Source: Ignelater luminosus
Taxonomy: Eukaryota > Arthropoda > Insecta > Coleoptera > Elateridae
Assembly (NCBI GenBank): GCA_011009095.1
Contig: VTPC01090428.1
Coordinates: forward strand, 12,882-76,881
DNA length: 64,000 nucleotides
Direction: 5' to 3'
In this document: one piece after another, positions 33,720 to 45,159 of the stretch
Layout: each line of letters starts with the position of its first letter
Position numbering within the stretch: position 1 is the first letter of the stretch
Translations under genes and position numbers: made by a program
Notes under the pieces: model-generated
What the model saw: the letters and a program-made list of their open reading frames with translations, nothing else
Told to the model about the DNA's origin: nothing
Database searches by the model: none

Positions 33720-36570
33720 GATTTAGTTATGGACAGCTGATAGAGTCTTAGAATTCTATAGATATGAAGACCATCTGATTATATAGGTTGGCGTTGAGAA
33801 AAATCCATGCAAGTTTTGAGTCGCCTCTTACATATTATAATGACGTTTGTTGTCTGTCTATGAGTAAGAGTATTTCTAATTAGCTACAATTTTGTTTTAC
33901 AATCTCACTGTTCCATTATTTGCGGATTTTCTATACTCAACCGTCTTCGTTGTTCCAAGCAAATGACTTGAGCAGCTGTTGTTGCAGTCGTAGTTCATTT
34001 CGTATTTGTGTCGGGGCGAAGCACATTATCATAATTAATTCCTTGTTAATTTGATTGAAAATTCAGATTTTCCGATTTTTATAATCTTTGCTTATAGGAA
34101 AGTTGTAGCTTTTTTTAGTAGGCAACAGATTTAAGGCCTTAGTTATACCGCGTAGTGAACATTTTGATTTATCTCTTATCATTATTGATTACGTCGTTTT
34201 GTACCTCTGGAACAATTGTATGTTGAATTGTTGCAATAAACTGATTTTTTCAAAATTTCAAACAATGAATTCTAATTTTATTATCACTAAACTTCCATAC
34301 CTAACCAGGCCCAGAAGCAGCAGCCCACTTAGAGCTATCTAATCAGGTAAATACAAGTTTTTATAGCTTTTAGAAGTTTTAAAACTATTTTAAGATTTTT
34401 GATGCTTTTAGTATTTTAAAAAGATTAGAATTTATGTCTAAAACAACCTACTAGAGTATATTCTCCCCCAGTTCCCATAATGTTCATGTGATGCAAATCA
34501 ATCAATAAATGGAAAAAGACGAGGTAAAAAGCATCACTTAAAAACCATACGGCCAACCCTAACAAACAGCAAAATCCGCTGTGATCTTCCTTCTCCTGTA
34601 CTGGCACAGTTTGATTTCGTTTTGTTTTTCAATAAAAGTTGCGTGTACGCAAGGCACGACAGTTTTATAATTTCTCTTAACATTTTAGACTCGAGTCTTC
34701 CAAACTACATTTCAACCCACCTTTAAAAGTTTTGACATTTTAAATTGAACGGCCAGGCCATTTTTTGTGGCCACCCTTTTGCATTCCTGTAAACCACCTT
34801 CTTTGATGAATGATCGCATTTATTCCTTCTTGAGATTTTTATTGGAACTTTCATTTGTAGCAATGGAATTTGTCATTCAATATTCATTCTAAGAGAATTT
34901 CAATTCGAAACTACAGATGTTTTAGTTTTTTAATCAAGGGTATTCTATTGTTTAAAACTTTGAAAGCGAACGAAACGATCTAGTTCGGTTTTTAGCCACA
35001 TATGCAAGTTTGGTGGTATAGATTTTATAGAAAAGCGACACACGTCGATATGACGATACGGTGCTAGAAGAAACCGGAACAAACGGGTTTTATGATAAAA
35101 GCTGCATTTTAAAATGTAATATACATGATTGCTTCTTATACTTATCGCACAAGGGCGTAGGATCTACCTAACATGCTAAATCTTACGGATTTGAATTTCA
35201 AACGTCGCCCGATTCGCCGTCAGCAATATCTGCGTTAGACAAAGTGAGGTGTGTTTTATTGCCTCCGCGTGCGTAAGAGAAACGCGAGCTTGGAATCTCT
35301 TTAAAATGGAATTTAAAATTCTAAGCACCTTGCTTGCGAATACCGCTCGATTGCGACGAAATTCCTTAAATTCTTATGTGACATTAGGCTTACTCCGGTG
35401 CCTGTTAAATTAAGTATCAATTGTGCGACCTACATTTAGAACCGGCAATGACAGCACAGCACAAACAAATCCCAACCCAATGTTATTAACGAGAAATGAA
35501 ATTTCCTCAGGTTGGAATGCATTAAGGCTGTTTCCGCTCCGTCGGCGTAACACGGCAGTATTTCCGGAGACTGTCAATCAGCTATGGGGGTGTGCTTCGG
35601 GCACGAGTCGCCCCTGTTATTATTGAAAAGTCCACTAACAAGTCTTGAGAGTAATAAAAGCTAATTTATTGATTGCTACCCTTCTGAATACTTCAAAGTC
35701 TATATTAATTTAGCACACCTTTTTCTTTATTTCCTGGTAAAACAGAAAACTTTTGTTTACAGGCAAATTATAAGGTTTAAAATACCAATGCCAAATCAAC
35801 GTTTTGTGAACAAATTTGTTTCTGCCTTAGTTACTTGTGGGTCTGTGGCGTAAAAGTTATACTAACTTTCTACTTGCACACCACCTGTAGGTAACATTCT
35901 GAAACTTTTTTTATTAAAGTTAGTGGATAAGCAGTGGTCAACTCATCTCTTTTTTATTGACTTTCAAATTATACAGTGGTGCTTTGCGTCACATAATGAT
36001 ATTTCTTCATTAATACAGTTATAATAATATGATTCATTATATTTTAATGAAACCTTCTGTAAGTTAATGCATGACTTTTAGTTTTCGAGGAAATCAAATT
36101 AGTAAATTTTTTTCTTTCTTATTCAAGCTTAGATAAGTTTGTGTCACACCGGACTACCCAACAGATAGTTACAAGGATGCTAAATCCAAAAAGAGTTCAT
36201 TATCAAAACTAGGAGACCCAAAATAGGGAGTTGGTGTTCATAATAAAAAAGTTTTCTTAGCACGTTTTTGAAAACGATGAAAGTTCTGAACATTAAAAGG
36301 TCTTTATTTGGAAACTTAAAAGGCAGTTAAAAACAGTTATGCGTAGCTGCAAGTTTAAAATCGAAATATCTTCTTAATGTGCTAGCATAGTTTAAACTGA
36401 AATATATTTGTCAACGTTGCATCTTCGTCCAACTGATGCGCATTCATTGACATATACTTAATCAAACTGTCAATTCATGTTTGTTCCCTTCTCGCTTAGT
36501 CAATCGATAATACGTAATCTCTGAATTTATGATTGTTTTTTCTTCTTGCAGTTTAGTGAAAAGAACACGA
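33720..36570. other. Unique DNA with a GC-richer island at about 35130-35640
   Basis: No gene recognised. Most of it is AT-rich. The island carries CpG-containing words such as CCTCCGCGTGCGTAAGAG and CCGCTCCGTCGGCGTAACAC. A 67-residue open frame in the island (35423-35626) shows no family resemblance. Confidence 0.5.
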
Positions 36571-36575
36571 TCACT

Positions 36576-36800
36576 AGTTACGCGAGTTATTTTGTTATCA
36601 TGCGCCCACGCACATCCGTATCTACAGGAAAGGCCGCCGATAAGGCATTCTTATATATTCAGATCCGGCTACTGCAGAGTCAAATATAATTGGGTGTATG
36701 CTAAAATCGCTGTTCAACTTATATTCTATATCTTTGTAATATTTTTGTATTCAAACTAAAATAAAATTAATCTTTTTAAATTTTTGTTGTGAATAAAACA
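36576..36800 (+). repeat. 5' LTR of the gypsy element
   Basis: Starts AGTTACGCGAGTTA, as is common for this gypsy group (AGTTA start), and ends just before the primer-binding site. AATAAAA-type poly(A) signals lie at about 36758-36766 and 36791-36797. Edges are inferred because the partner LTR is absent. Confidence 0.7.
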
Positions 36801-36804
36801 AAAG

Positions 36805-36823
36805 TGGCGCAGTCGGTAGGATT
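36805..36823 (+). promoter_or_regulatory. Primer-binding site, tRNA-Ser-like
   Basis: TGGCGCAGTCGGTAGGATT follows the LTR by a few bases. This matches the tRNA-Ser primer site known from 17.6/297-type elements, where it primes minus-strand DNA synthesis. Confidence 0.8.
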
Positions 36824-37019
36824 CGCAAAGTACACTGAATAAAACTCTTCTACGTACTTACGTTTTAACGTTTTATTGCGAAAAACCTAGAAAATTCAAA
36901 ATTTATAATACAAATCCTAAATAAAACTCAACGCGAGAATTTTAAACAATAACCAAACAAATAGAAGTTGTTTTGGTTATATTGTGCAGTACGTAGTGAA
37001 TAAAGTTAACGGGTCAAAA

Positions 37020-38155
37020 TCCCCGGCCACCACAAGATCAAATTCTCCTGTGATTTGTTCTGCACGACACTTCAACATCGAGGAACTGGCCATTATAGCA
37101 GCATTGTAAGGATCTGTGCTTTCCTTATATGCCTTTTCTCGGGTCTATCTTTGACAAGTTATCCTTAATCAAAAAGCTGGAACTTATCAAACTTGTGCAT
37201 CTATTATTCCGACTTACGGAAGAGATCCGACCACATTAGGAGTATTCAGGCAACTTCCTGCAAAAACATATGGCACTGACGCCGAGCCTAACAACATAAT
37301 TAATACCTTCGTCCTAAGTTGATTCAAAGTAAACTCACTGGACGAGCCCTACAGTTGATAGGAAGTCGAGAACAAGTGAATACGTGGAAGGAAGAAATTG
37401 CTCACAGACCACTTTGGCGACCAGCGGGATGACGCAAGATCTGATACACCTGACACCCTCCAGGGGAGAAAAATATATTGAATTTGGCAAATGATGCCAA
37501 GATGCTCACAGCAGATTCCTAGCAAAAGTTAAGTTGACCATAGAAGACCACAATGTATGACACGATGGCTTTACAGACCTACTTACATGGTTTGGTGAGA
37601 ATGGGCAAACTAGGGCACCGAATACGTTACCAAAGATCAACTTCCTTAGATCAAACTCTTACGTTTGTTACTGAAAAAAAAATTTCGATTGCCTATCAGA
37701 GAAAACCAACAATAATATCCCAAGCTGCCATTAAGTTCCTCACAGAGGATCGCCACAAAAACCACTAATGTCTAAAACCCCATCGTGGCACACGAGTCAG
37801 TTCCCTAGCACCTCCAACAACCAACCATGGCACTGAAGGCACCGGCAAATCAACAACAAAAACTCAACAACAGCTTTCAACAGCCATGGCAACAACAAAG
37901 GGGCGTACAAAAACCACCATCTTTCAGATTTGCCAAATCACCTGCACAACTGGGACAAAGACGCCAACCAAACCAAAGACCAATGAAAGTAGATTTCAAC
38001 TGAACGCAAGCAGCACGTTCGAACTTCTTCAAACCCACCGGACCGCCTAGGTAGGTAAGCAAAGAATTATATTACAAAGAAAACATAGAAGAAGAAGAAC
38101 ACGATCAAGATCAATGGCAACTGCAAGAAGAAGTTTTTAATTCAACCCCAGCCTG
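37020..38155 (+). pseudogene. gypsy gag, heavily broken
   Basis: Blocks in different frames appear in order: KLTGRALQLIGSREQVNTW at about 37328-37385; LTPSRGEKYIEFGK at about 37447-37490; the frame from 37553 reads ALQTYLHGLV, HRIRYQRSTSLDQTLTFVTE. A glutamine/asparagine-rich tail leads to an acidic stretch (EEEEHDQDQWQLQEE at about 38088-38135). These match the capsid-like and C-terminal parts of 17.6/297-type Gag. I see no clear CCHC knuckle. Many stops, so no product. Confidence 0.75.
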
Positions 38156-38158
38156 AGT

Positions 38159-38458
38159 ATGAAGAACCTGACCATCAGGACTTTCAATAAGAAGTCTCGG
38201 TCCCAAATAACAACGATAACACTTAATAATCTCAACAACCTCGAACTTACATACATATACTTACCAAATGTAAAAGCAAAATTCCTCATAGATACAGGTG
38301 CTTTAGCTTCCCTCATGACACCAGAATTGGCAGAAAAATACTTCGCGGAATATACAATAATAAAATCATTTAAAATTAAAACGGCACACCGAGAAACCAG
38401 ACACCATTATGCGGTCAAGACAACTCTAAACGAAATGTTCCTTCTGAATCAAGATTAA
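38159..38458 (+). pseudogene. gypsy aspartic protease
   Basis: The 99-residue frame contains KFLIDTGALASLMTPELA with the catalytic DTG at 38291-38299 (residues 45-47), the active-site motif of retropepsins, which cut the Gag-Pol precursor. The frame ends with a stop at 38456-38458. Protease-to-RT linker sequence continues in other frames up to 38960 (for example the frames from 38513 and 38667). Confidence 0.85.
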
Positions 38459-38979
38459 GTTTTCAATATATTCAAGTTCAGAGACAAATTTGATGGACTA
38501 ATAGCAACAGACTTGCTAAAGAAACTGAAAGCAAAAATCGATCTCAAAAATATACCTATAGAAACAATAATCGGCAATATACCAATCCACTTAACAAACA
38601 ATCCAAGGCTGATAACAATTGGCCCAAGGAAAAACAGAATTGTACAAGTACCAGTAAACCAGCAACATGAAGAGACAATACTCACCATTCATGAACTCGA
38701 ACCAGGAATACACATACAAGAAGCTGCTGTACTCGCACAGCATAACTAAGCTAAAACAATTTTATGCAACTACAACGACTACGAAGCCACAGTTAAGATC
38801 GAAAAACCTTTGGCAACCGAACCCATTAGAAGCTTTCGATGAGCAAGACACCAACGCAATGGGTATAAGAACAAACAACATCCTCGTCGAGAATCTGAGA
38901 CAGTTACGCACAGAACACATGAACAGCGAAGAAAAATGTAAAATAATACAGTTATGCCACTAATATAAAGATATATTCA

Positions 38980-39860
38980 TGAAATGAAACGTCAATTAAA
39001 GGTCAAATCGGATCAGCTACCCATTTACATAAAACCATATAGATAATCACCGCTTCAGCACCAGGAAATTAAGCAACAAATAAATAAGCTGGTCCAGAAC
39101 GACATCATACAAGAAAGCAACTCACCATGGAGCTTCCCAGTGCACATCGCATCAAAGAAAATGGATGCCTCGGGCAAAATTCAATACCGAATGGTTATCG
39201 ATTATTGTAAGCTCAATGTAGCCACCATCAATGATAAGTATCCACTCCCAAACATTTTGGACATCCTTGATAAGCTAGGTAAAAGTCAATACTTCATTAA
39301 CCTAGACCTGGCATCGGGCTTCCACCAAGTGGAAATGGAAAAGAGAGACATCGAGGAGACGGCTTTCTCCACGGCATTATGAGTTTAAACGAATGTCTTT
39401 CGGGCTAAAACACGTGCCCGCAACGTTCCACAGACTCATGGATAACATTCTTAGGAGACTCCAAGAAAACGTTTGCATGGTATATCTCGATGATGTAAAG
39501 TGTACTTCACATCCTTACAAGAACATCTTGAAAAACTTGCAAAAGTATTCGAGCGATTAAGACAATCCAACTTAAAAATCCAACTAGATAAAAGCGGATT
39601 CCTTCGTAAAGAAGTACCCCACTTGGGGCATGTCATCACAAACGAAGGCGTGATGCCAAATCTTGATAAGGTAAAAGCAGTCAGCGGATTTCCCATACCC
39701 AGAACACAAAAGGATCTAAAAGGCTTTCTAGGATTACTAGGATACTATAGAAAGTTCATCCGAGATCACCAAACCACTAACAAGATGTTTAAAAAAGGGG
39801 GTCGAAATAGCATGATGAAGAGTTCATCGATACCTTTGAAAGCTGCAAAAACTTACTGAT
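38980..39860 (+). pseudogene. gypsy reverse transcriptase
   Basis: The frame from 39140 reads VIDYCKLNVATINDKYPLPN and [14 protein letters not shown] (motif A, catalytic Asp in LDL). A 1-nt slip near 39382 gives [15 protein letters not shown] in another frame, then the catalytic box VYLDDV at about 39480-39497, intact as YLDD. The frame from 39500 continues with [25 protein letters not shown] and LKGFLGLLGYYRKFI, the thumb region. The domain is nearly complete in content but interrupted by at least two frame changes. Confidence 0.92.
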
Positions 39861-39879
39861 CAACCCACAATTATTACAG

Positions 39880-40724
39880 TATCCCGATTTTGAAAAAAGA
39901 TTATCTTGACCACAGATGCATTCGATGTGGCACTCTGAGCAGTCTTGTCGCAATGTGTCATAGGTAAAAATAAACCGATATGCTACGAATCAAGAATTCT
40001 TTCAGAAACGGAATCAAAATACAGCGTCATAGAGAAGGAACTCTTAGCCATAATCTGAGCCACCAAGTACTTCCGATCATACTTGTGTGGAAGAAAATTT
40101 AAGATATATACGGATCATAGACCTCTAGTCTGGTTGATAAACCTTAAGGAACCTAATAGTAAGCTAACTAGGTGGAGATTCAGACTACAAGAGTATGACT
40201 ACGAAATTATATATAAAAAGGGAAAACAAAACACAAACGCAGACGCACTGCCACAAATCCGAATACCAGAGAATATTAACACAATAGAAACACAATCTAT
40301 CATAAATAATGTAGAGGGTGACACCGCAGACCTCATGAAGGAAATTGATGACCTTCTCACCTTTCATTCCACCACCTGGCAAAAACTTCCAAATATAACA
40401 TTCACACAAGAAGAAGAGCAGATAAACACCGTCAATTATAATATGGAAGCAGAGCAGCAAAATTCAATACCTATCCTTGACGAAGCAATAGATAACAAAA
40501 CGACCCAATATATTATAGATACCATTCATGCAGGACCTCCTAAAATAACACTACGCATAAACAAGCAGCAGGAAATCTACACATGCAAACTTCCGTTAGA
40601 CGAACTACAGGACGGAATCGTCAAACTAATACGAGATAATATGTCCCAAGGCAAGCATTACCTGTATTTCAAGAACGAAAAACTATACTTCAGACGGGAC
40701 CCAAACTGTGTAAGTGCACCCTAA
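39880..40724 (+). pseudogene. gypsy RNase H and connection region
   Basis: LTTDAFDVAL at about 39905-39935 (first catalytic Asp), then SETESKYSVIEKELLAII followed by a stop and ATKYFRSYL. The frame from 40083 reads CGRKFKIYTDHRPLVWLINL (TDH box) and YDYEIIYKKGKQNTNADALP, the RNase H end in which the NxADALSR motif has P for S. The remaining 150 residues are the acidic, variable linker to integrase, ending in LYFKNEKLYFRR. RNase H would remove the RNA strand during reverse transcription. Confidence 0.9.
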
Positions 40725-40925
40725 AACTTGAAAACATATCTGACCCAGATGAAATAAAAGAAGCAATAACACGATACCACGAAGGTAAAACAAGCCATCG
40801 CGGAATAGGAGAAACCTTAAAGCAATTAAAACGCAGATATCATTGGCCAAAACATGCAAGAAAGCATAACCACCTACATAAACAAATAAACAAATACGAC
40901 AGAGATAATAAATTTAGAGCTGTAA
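40725..40925 (+). pseudogene. gypsy integrase, zinc-binding N-terminus only
   Basis: YHEGKTSHRGIGETLKQLKR followed by RYHWPKHAR and a frame ending TTYINK match the HHCC zinc-binding domain of gypsy integrases (the two His at about 40778 and 40796). The second Cys pair is not seen, and the DDE core is absent because the element ends here. Confidence 0.85.
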
Positions 40926-40964
40926 CAAAGACATTTAAAGTATGTACTCAAGACAGAAATGCAG

Positions 40965-41100
40965 CTGGATGACTCCATGTTCTTGTGGCAACTACTCCCT
41001 CGAAAGCATTAATCGAATGATCCTCTGTGAAACCTGTTCGACCTGGTTTCACTTAAATTGAGCCACTCTAAGCAGATGAATCTTGGTTCTGCCGGTTCTG
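40965..41100 (+). pseudogene. PHD-finger-like domain
   Basis: The frame reads PCSCGNYSLESINRMILCET, CSTWFHLN, then a stop where a Cys codon is expected (TGA for TGT/TGC), then ATLSR. After a 1-nt slip DESWFCRFC follows. This fits a PHD Cys4-His-Cys3 layout: CxC, CxxC, WFH, [Cys lost], WxCxxC. PHD fingers commonly read histone tails. Whether this one does is unknown. Confidence 0.75.
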
Positions 41101-41489
41101 CAAATACAAAATCCATCCATCCAGTCCCAATGTTCTACCCAGTCCCCAATATTCAAGTGCCCAATAGAACTATCTCCCAAAACCTGCAAAAGCAATGCTG
41201 GATTGAATAAAGACCTCAAAGCATCATAACCTGGGTTCACGTACACTCCAACAGAATTCAACACAATTCATAAGAAAGTCATTTCAAAACTAGCCAGTAT
41301 GAGATGTAATGTAAAAGTCTTAAAGCGAATTCTGGAAATGATGGAACTAATTCACTTTCCATTTACAGCATTACAGATTCTTATAAAAAAATCAGAAGAC
41401 GCCCATAGTCAAACTGATAAAAAGTAATATTCGTGAAGATATACTTCCCCAAATACAGACAACTCGTAAGCAAAAAGAAATACCTTTGT

Positions 41490-43186
41490 CACGTCATCGT
41501 GTGGAGTCGAAGGTATCAGAGGGTGACGTCTGTGGTGCAGTTAAACTTCTATCCTCGAAGAACACCATATCAGGTTTCAACAATAAAACATTATGTCCTC
41601 TTAAGGAGAAACACCCAGCCTCAATTTCCCAAAACCACCATCTCCAGACGACGATGTACTAACTGTTTTAGATGAACACGTTCTTAATGCAATAAAATCT
41701 TTTCCGAACGGATCATCCTCTGGGATCGACCGCTTACGCCCTCGGCATTTGAAAGACCTTTTGGCACGGCGGAAGTTGCAGGCACTGAACTTCTATCTTC
41801 ATTGACGGCCTTATGTAATCTGATGCTGTCCGGTAAGGTGACTGATGCAATTAATAACATCCTTTACGGGGCGAATCTTTGTACTTTTCGGAAAATGCAT
41901 GGTGGCGTACGCCTAATCGCCGTTTGCTGTACTTTCTACAGGATAGTAAGCAAATTGTATTGTCATTTTCACAGTCAACCAATAGGCCAATACCTATGCC
42001 AAAAACAGGTTGGATTTTCCACAAAAATAGAATGTGAAACTGCCGTCCGCTCCCTAAGATGTTTCATGAGAAACAACCATAACAAAGCAATAGCGATCTT
42101 GAAGTAGAAATATTAACAACGCTTTTGGAAGCAGTGAAACGCTGACAGTGCCATGCTTCTCCAACAAACCTTCTTTACGGAAATAAGATCATCACATTGC
42201 AAGTTGAAGCCCAGCAGGAGGATCTTTCTGGACCAATGACTTTTAGCTTCGCAGTTCATCCAATCATTGAGAGTCTTAACACTGACCTAAACATCTGGTA
42301 TTTAGATGATGGTTCAATCGGCGGAGAACCTAATTCTATTTTACAAGCTTTCTGTCTTGTTAAAGCGGAATTTGGCAAAATTGGATTAACAATCAGCACA
42401 TCGAAATGCAAAGTATTCTGTTTCATCCCTAATGTTGAATTAGTTAATGATCTAAATGTCCTTTGTCCAGGAATTCAAAAACTTTATGAAGAAAATTTAT
42501 CCTTCCTTGATGCTCTATTATCAAAAGACGCGACGCATGCCGTCCTTTGTTGGAAAAGAAACTTATTGAAATCAACAACCTAGTCTCACATCTGGACAGT
42601 ATCAACCATCACATCGCGTGTTGTCTACTACGCAACTGCTTTTCTATGCCAAAAAAGCTAATCTACCGTTTAGAACGGGCTTTTATATTTACTTCATTAC
42701 AAACGATTTGCAATTTGTCCCTCAACGATAAACAAAAAACTATTGCTAGCCTCCCTATCTACCATGGAGGACTGGGGATTTGTCAAGCCATAGATATCTA
42801 TCTGTCGTCTTGTTTTCCTGGCTTCAGTATACGGTACACAGGACTTGGTCAAACTAATGTTAAACCTCAATGAGGCCGACCATCCCTCTGTGCTTTTATT
42901 TCTCGAAGCTTTTGAAGCATGGAGCCAGGAATATGGACACTACACCCCCACCTTGCCTGCATTCCAAAGAAATTACGATGAAATCGTCGTGTCTAGAACT
43001 ATTAATAATGAGGACAAAGCAAGATACTTAGCTTTATCAAAAAAGGAATTTTCTTCATGCCTTCATGCACTCCCTTCTAGATCTGTGGGCACCCTTTTAG
43101 ACAACTGTTTTAGCATCGCTATAGCTTTAAGATTGGGGAGCAAAATATGCCACCTCCACACGCGTTGGTGTGCGGTCTTACTGTGA
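41490..43186 (+). pseudogene. Reverse transcriptase of the PHD-containing element, broken
   Basis: In order across frames: GAVKLLSSKNTISGFNNKT (about 41534), AIKSFPNGSSSGIDRLRPRH (about 41690), the frame from 41802 with LSGKVTDAINNILYGANL and QVGFSTKIECETAVRSLRCF, and the frame from 42197 with VEAQQEDLSGPMTFSFAVHP (normally AQQGDPLGPLxF) and WYLDDGSIGG (catalytic box intact). ISTSKCKVFCF and the frames from 42547 and 42845 follow. Motif A (the first catalytic Asp) is not readable between 42107 and 42197. The two later frames carry the thumb and variable C-terminal region. Confidence 0.85.
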
Positions 43187-43239
43187 GTTCCATAGGGACC
43201 CATGGACTATAATGTAAATTCAACGTTGGAGGACATCCC

Positions 43240-43435
43240 CACCATAAACGAGTTGAATGACATTTTGAAGCGTGCCCTTTCGTTGGTTGATGTTCCATCT
43301 ATCCGAGAACCTATTGGTTAGTTACGCGAAGATGGAAAACGACCTGACGGGATGATCTTAATACCATGGGCGAATGGTCAATCTTTAGTCGGGGATGCTA
43401 CTTGCTCCAACACTATTGCACCCTCAAACTTGCCC
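43240..43435 (+). pseudogene. Conserved C-terminal block of the same element
   Basis: LNDILKRALSLVDVPSIREP, a stop, then LREDGKRPDGMILIPWANGQ and LVGDATCSNTIAPS. This block regularly follows the RT in this family. Its function is not known to me. Frame continuity with the RT is lost at about 43186. Confidence 0.75.
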
Positions 43436-43440
43436 TTTTT

Positions 43441-45060
43441 AATTTGGTCTCTATACAAATAATATCAAACCAAATTTCCAAAGGCCTGCGTATAAACTAA
43501 ATGTAAAATGCACAAATTCACCCAACTATATGGGTATGCAAATTGAATTAGCAAAATGAGGTATTTTGTTTAAATGCATGTAGTATATGTACCAAACACA
43601 TACTCTATAAATTATATCTAATATAATGTAAATTAGACTAATAAACAACCAGAACAATCTTAAGGCAAGTACGAGATAAATTGTATAGTTGGCCAGAGTA
43701 CATGGAAACTCGCCAAAGATGTAAATTTCTAAAATGTCCAGGATTTTCCTACGTAAGATATGAAAAATGAGGTGTTGCTTTGTGTTTTAACCGGAAGTAA
43801 AAAATATGTTTGTACTATTTATTACTAACTGTTTCTATACTTTTATGGCAAGCAATGCCAAATGTAGTAGATACACCACATACCTAAAATTTAAAAAAAC
43901 GAAACTCAAAAATGTGTAAGGGTGGAATTTTTTAGACATTCGTTTCTTAATCAGCAACAAAAAAATACCTAAATACTCAGATTTTGAGAAACTAATACAT
44001 CTTTAAACGGTTCTACCAAGACCTACGATTCTTTACCTGAAGCCATTTACGCAAACATCCACCATCAAAGCAAATTGCTAAAACTGCTAATGTGCAGTTT
44101 AGTGGATATAATGTTAGATAGTTACTAATTAAGTTATCTTCTCTTTCAATTATTTAATATTGACCCAAAAGTCCAAAGTATACGACTAACTTGTAACTAG
44201 TTTTGATCACTTTGCAATAGTTCAGTAGCAAATTGTTCTTTACTAAATGTAAACTGTAGCACAAACGTTAATGTAATTAAGAACTAAGATAGTAAAATAA
44301 TTGGATGTGTCTGATATTCTGCTGATTCTTTTTAAATCGACCCTTAAAGGAGTTTTATGAAAAAATAAGAAATTTGACCCAAGGTGCAATACCTTGTTGT
44401 ACACACTTTTAGATTTTGAAATTTTATGAGTTCGCAACTATTCTTTGAAGAAAGTTCTTCTTCTACTAAGGGACTTAAACTAAAGAAGCAAATTTTTTTA
44501 TTTGTGCCTATGAGTTACCGAATAAAAAAAATCGTCAGATGCGTCAAATCTAACCTCAAAAATAATTTATGCATAGTAGACTTTGTCACATCACCTAATT
44601 GTAAGTGGCATATTTCACAAAAACAAAAATTCCACTAAGTAACTAAAAAGTAGCAGGAATGCTAATAATAAATAAAACTTTTCTTTAGTTTTACAAATTC
44701 CATGAAAACATAAGCCGCGTCAGTGTGAACCGCAGGAAACTTTATTAGTGAGTCATAAAGCGTAGTTGAAAACACGGACAGTGGTGTGTACTATGTATGT
44801 ACATATTTCTCACTGAAACCAGAGAACATTTTAAATATTTAGACCTGCTAAAATAATTTCTAGATATAATATTGAGAGTCGTTTCATTCAAGCGATTGAT
44901 CTTGTGAGAAGCTCTTGTGGAGACATCTTCTAGATAAATGATTAAATTAAAATATTAAAAGTAACAGTAAGTAGAAATGTAAACCTTTATTTTTATGAAT
45001 TACAAAGTTAAACAATTTAATATAATTTAATAAAACAGAAAGAAAAAAACAATTTCAAGT
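43441..45060. other. AT-rich non-coding stretch
   Basis: Nothing recognised; short open frames only. Confidence 0.5.
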
Positions 45061-45159
45061 CTTGCTTCACTGCATTTCACTTGAGAAAGTGTTTGATAGA
45101 ACCATACGCACACATAGACAGGACAGACAACCATTCTAAAGAAAGATGTAGCTCTAAAA

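Larger units (their letters stand above)
36576..40925 (+). mobile_element. Ty3/gypsy LTR retrotransposon, degenerate, 3' end missing
   Basis: Order: 5' LTR, primer-binding site, gag, aspartic protease, RT, RNase H, integrase zinc-binding region. The element resembles the Drosophila 17.6/297 group in its primer site and in gag and pol motifs. All genes carry stops or frameshifts. It breaks off within the integrase at about 40925, where a different non-LTR element begins, and no 3' LTR was found in the window. It is therefore inactive and truncated, either by insertion of the neighbour or by a deletion. Confidence 0.9.
40945..43440 (+). mobile_element. Non-LTR retrotransposon with a PHD-like finger and RT, degenerate
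   Basis: Begins right at the broken end of the gypsy integrase. A PHD-like zinc finger is followed by an RT of the type with a YLDDG box and a conserved C-terminal block containing DGKRPDGMI. No endonuclease domain could be read in this copy. PHD fingers are known in some CR1-type LINEs, but I cannot place the clade. Stops and frameshifts occur throughout. No poly(A) or microsatellite tail was located. Confidence 0.75.
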
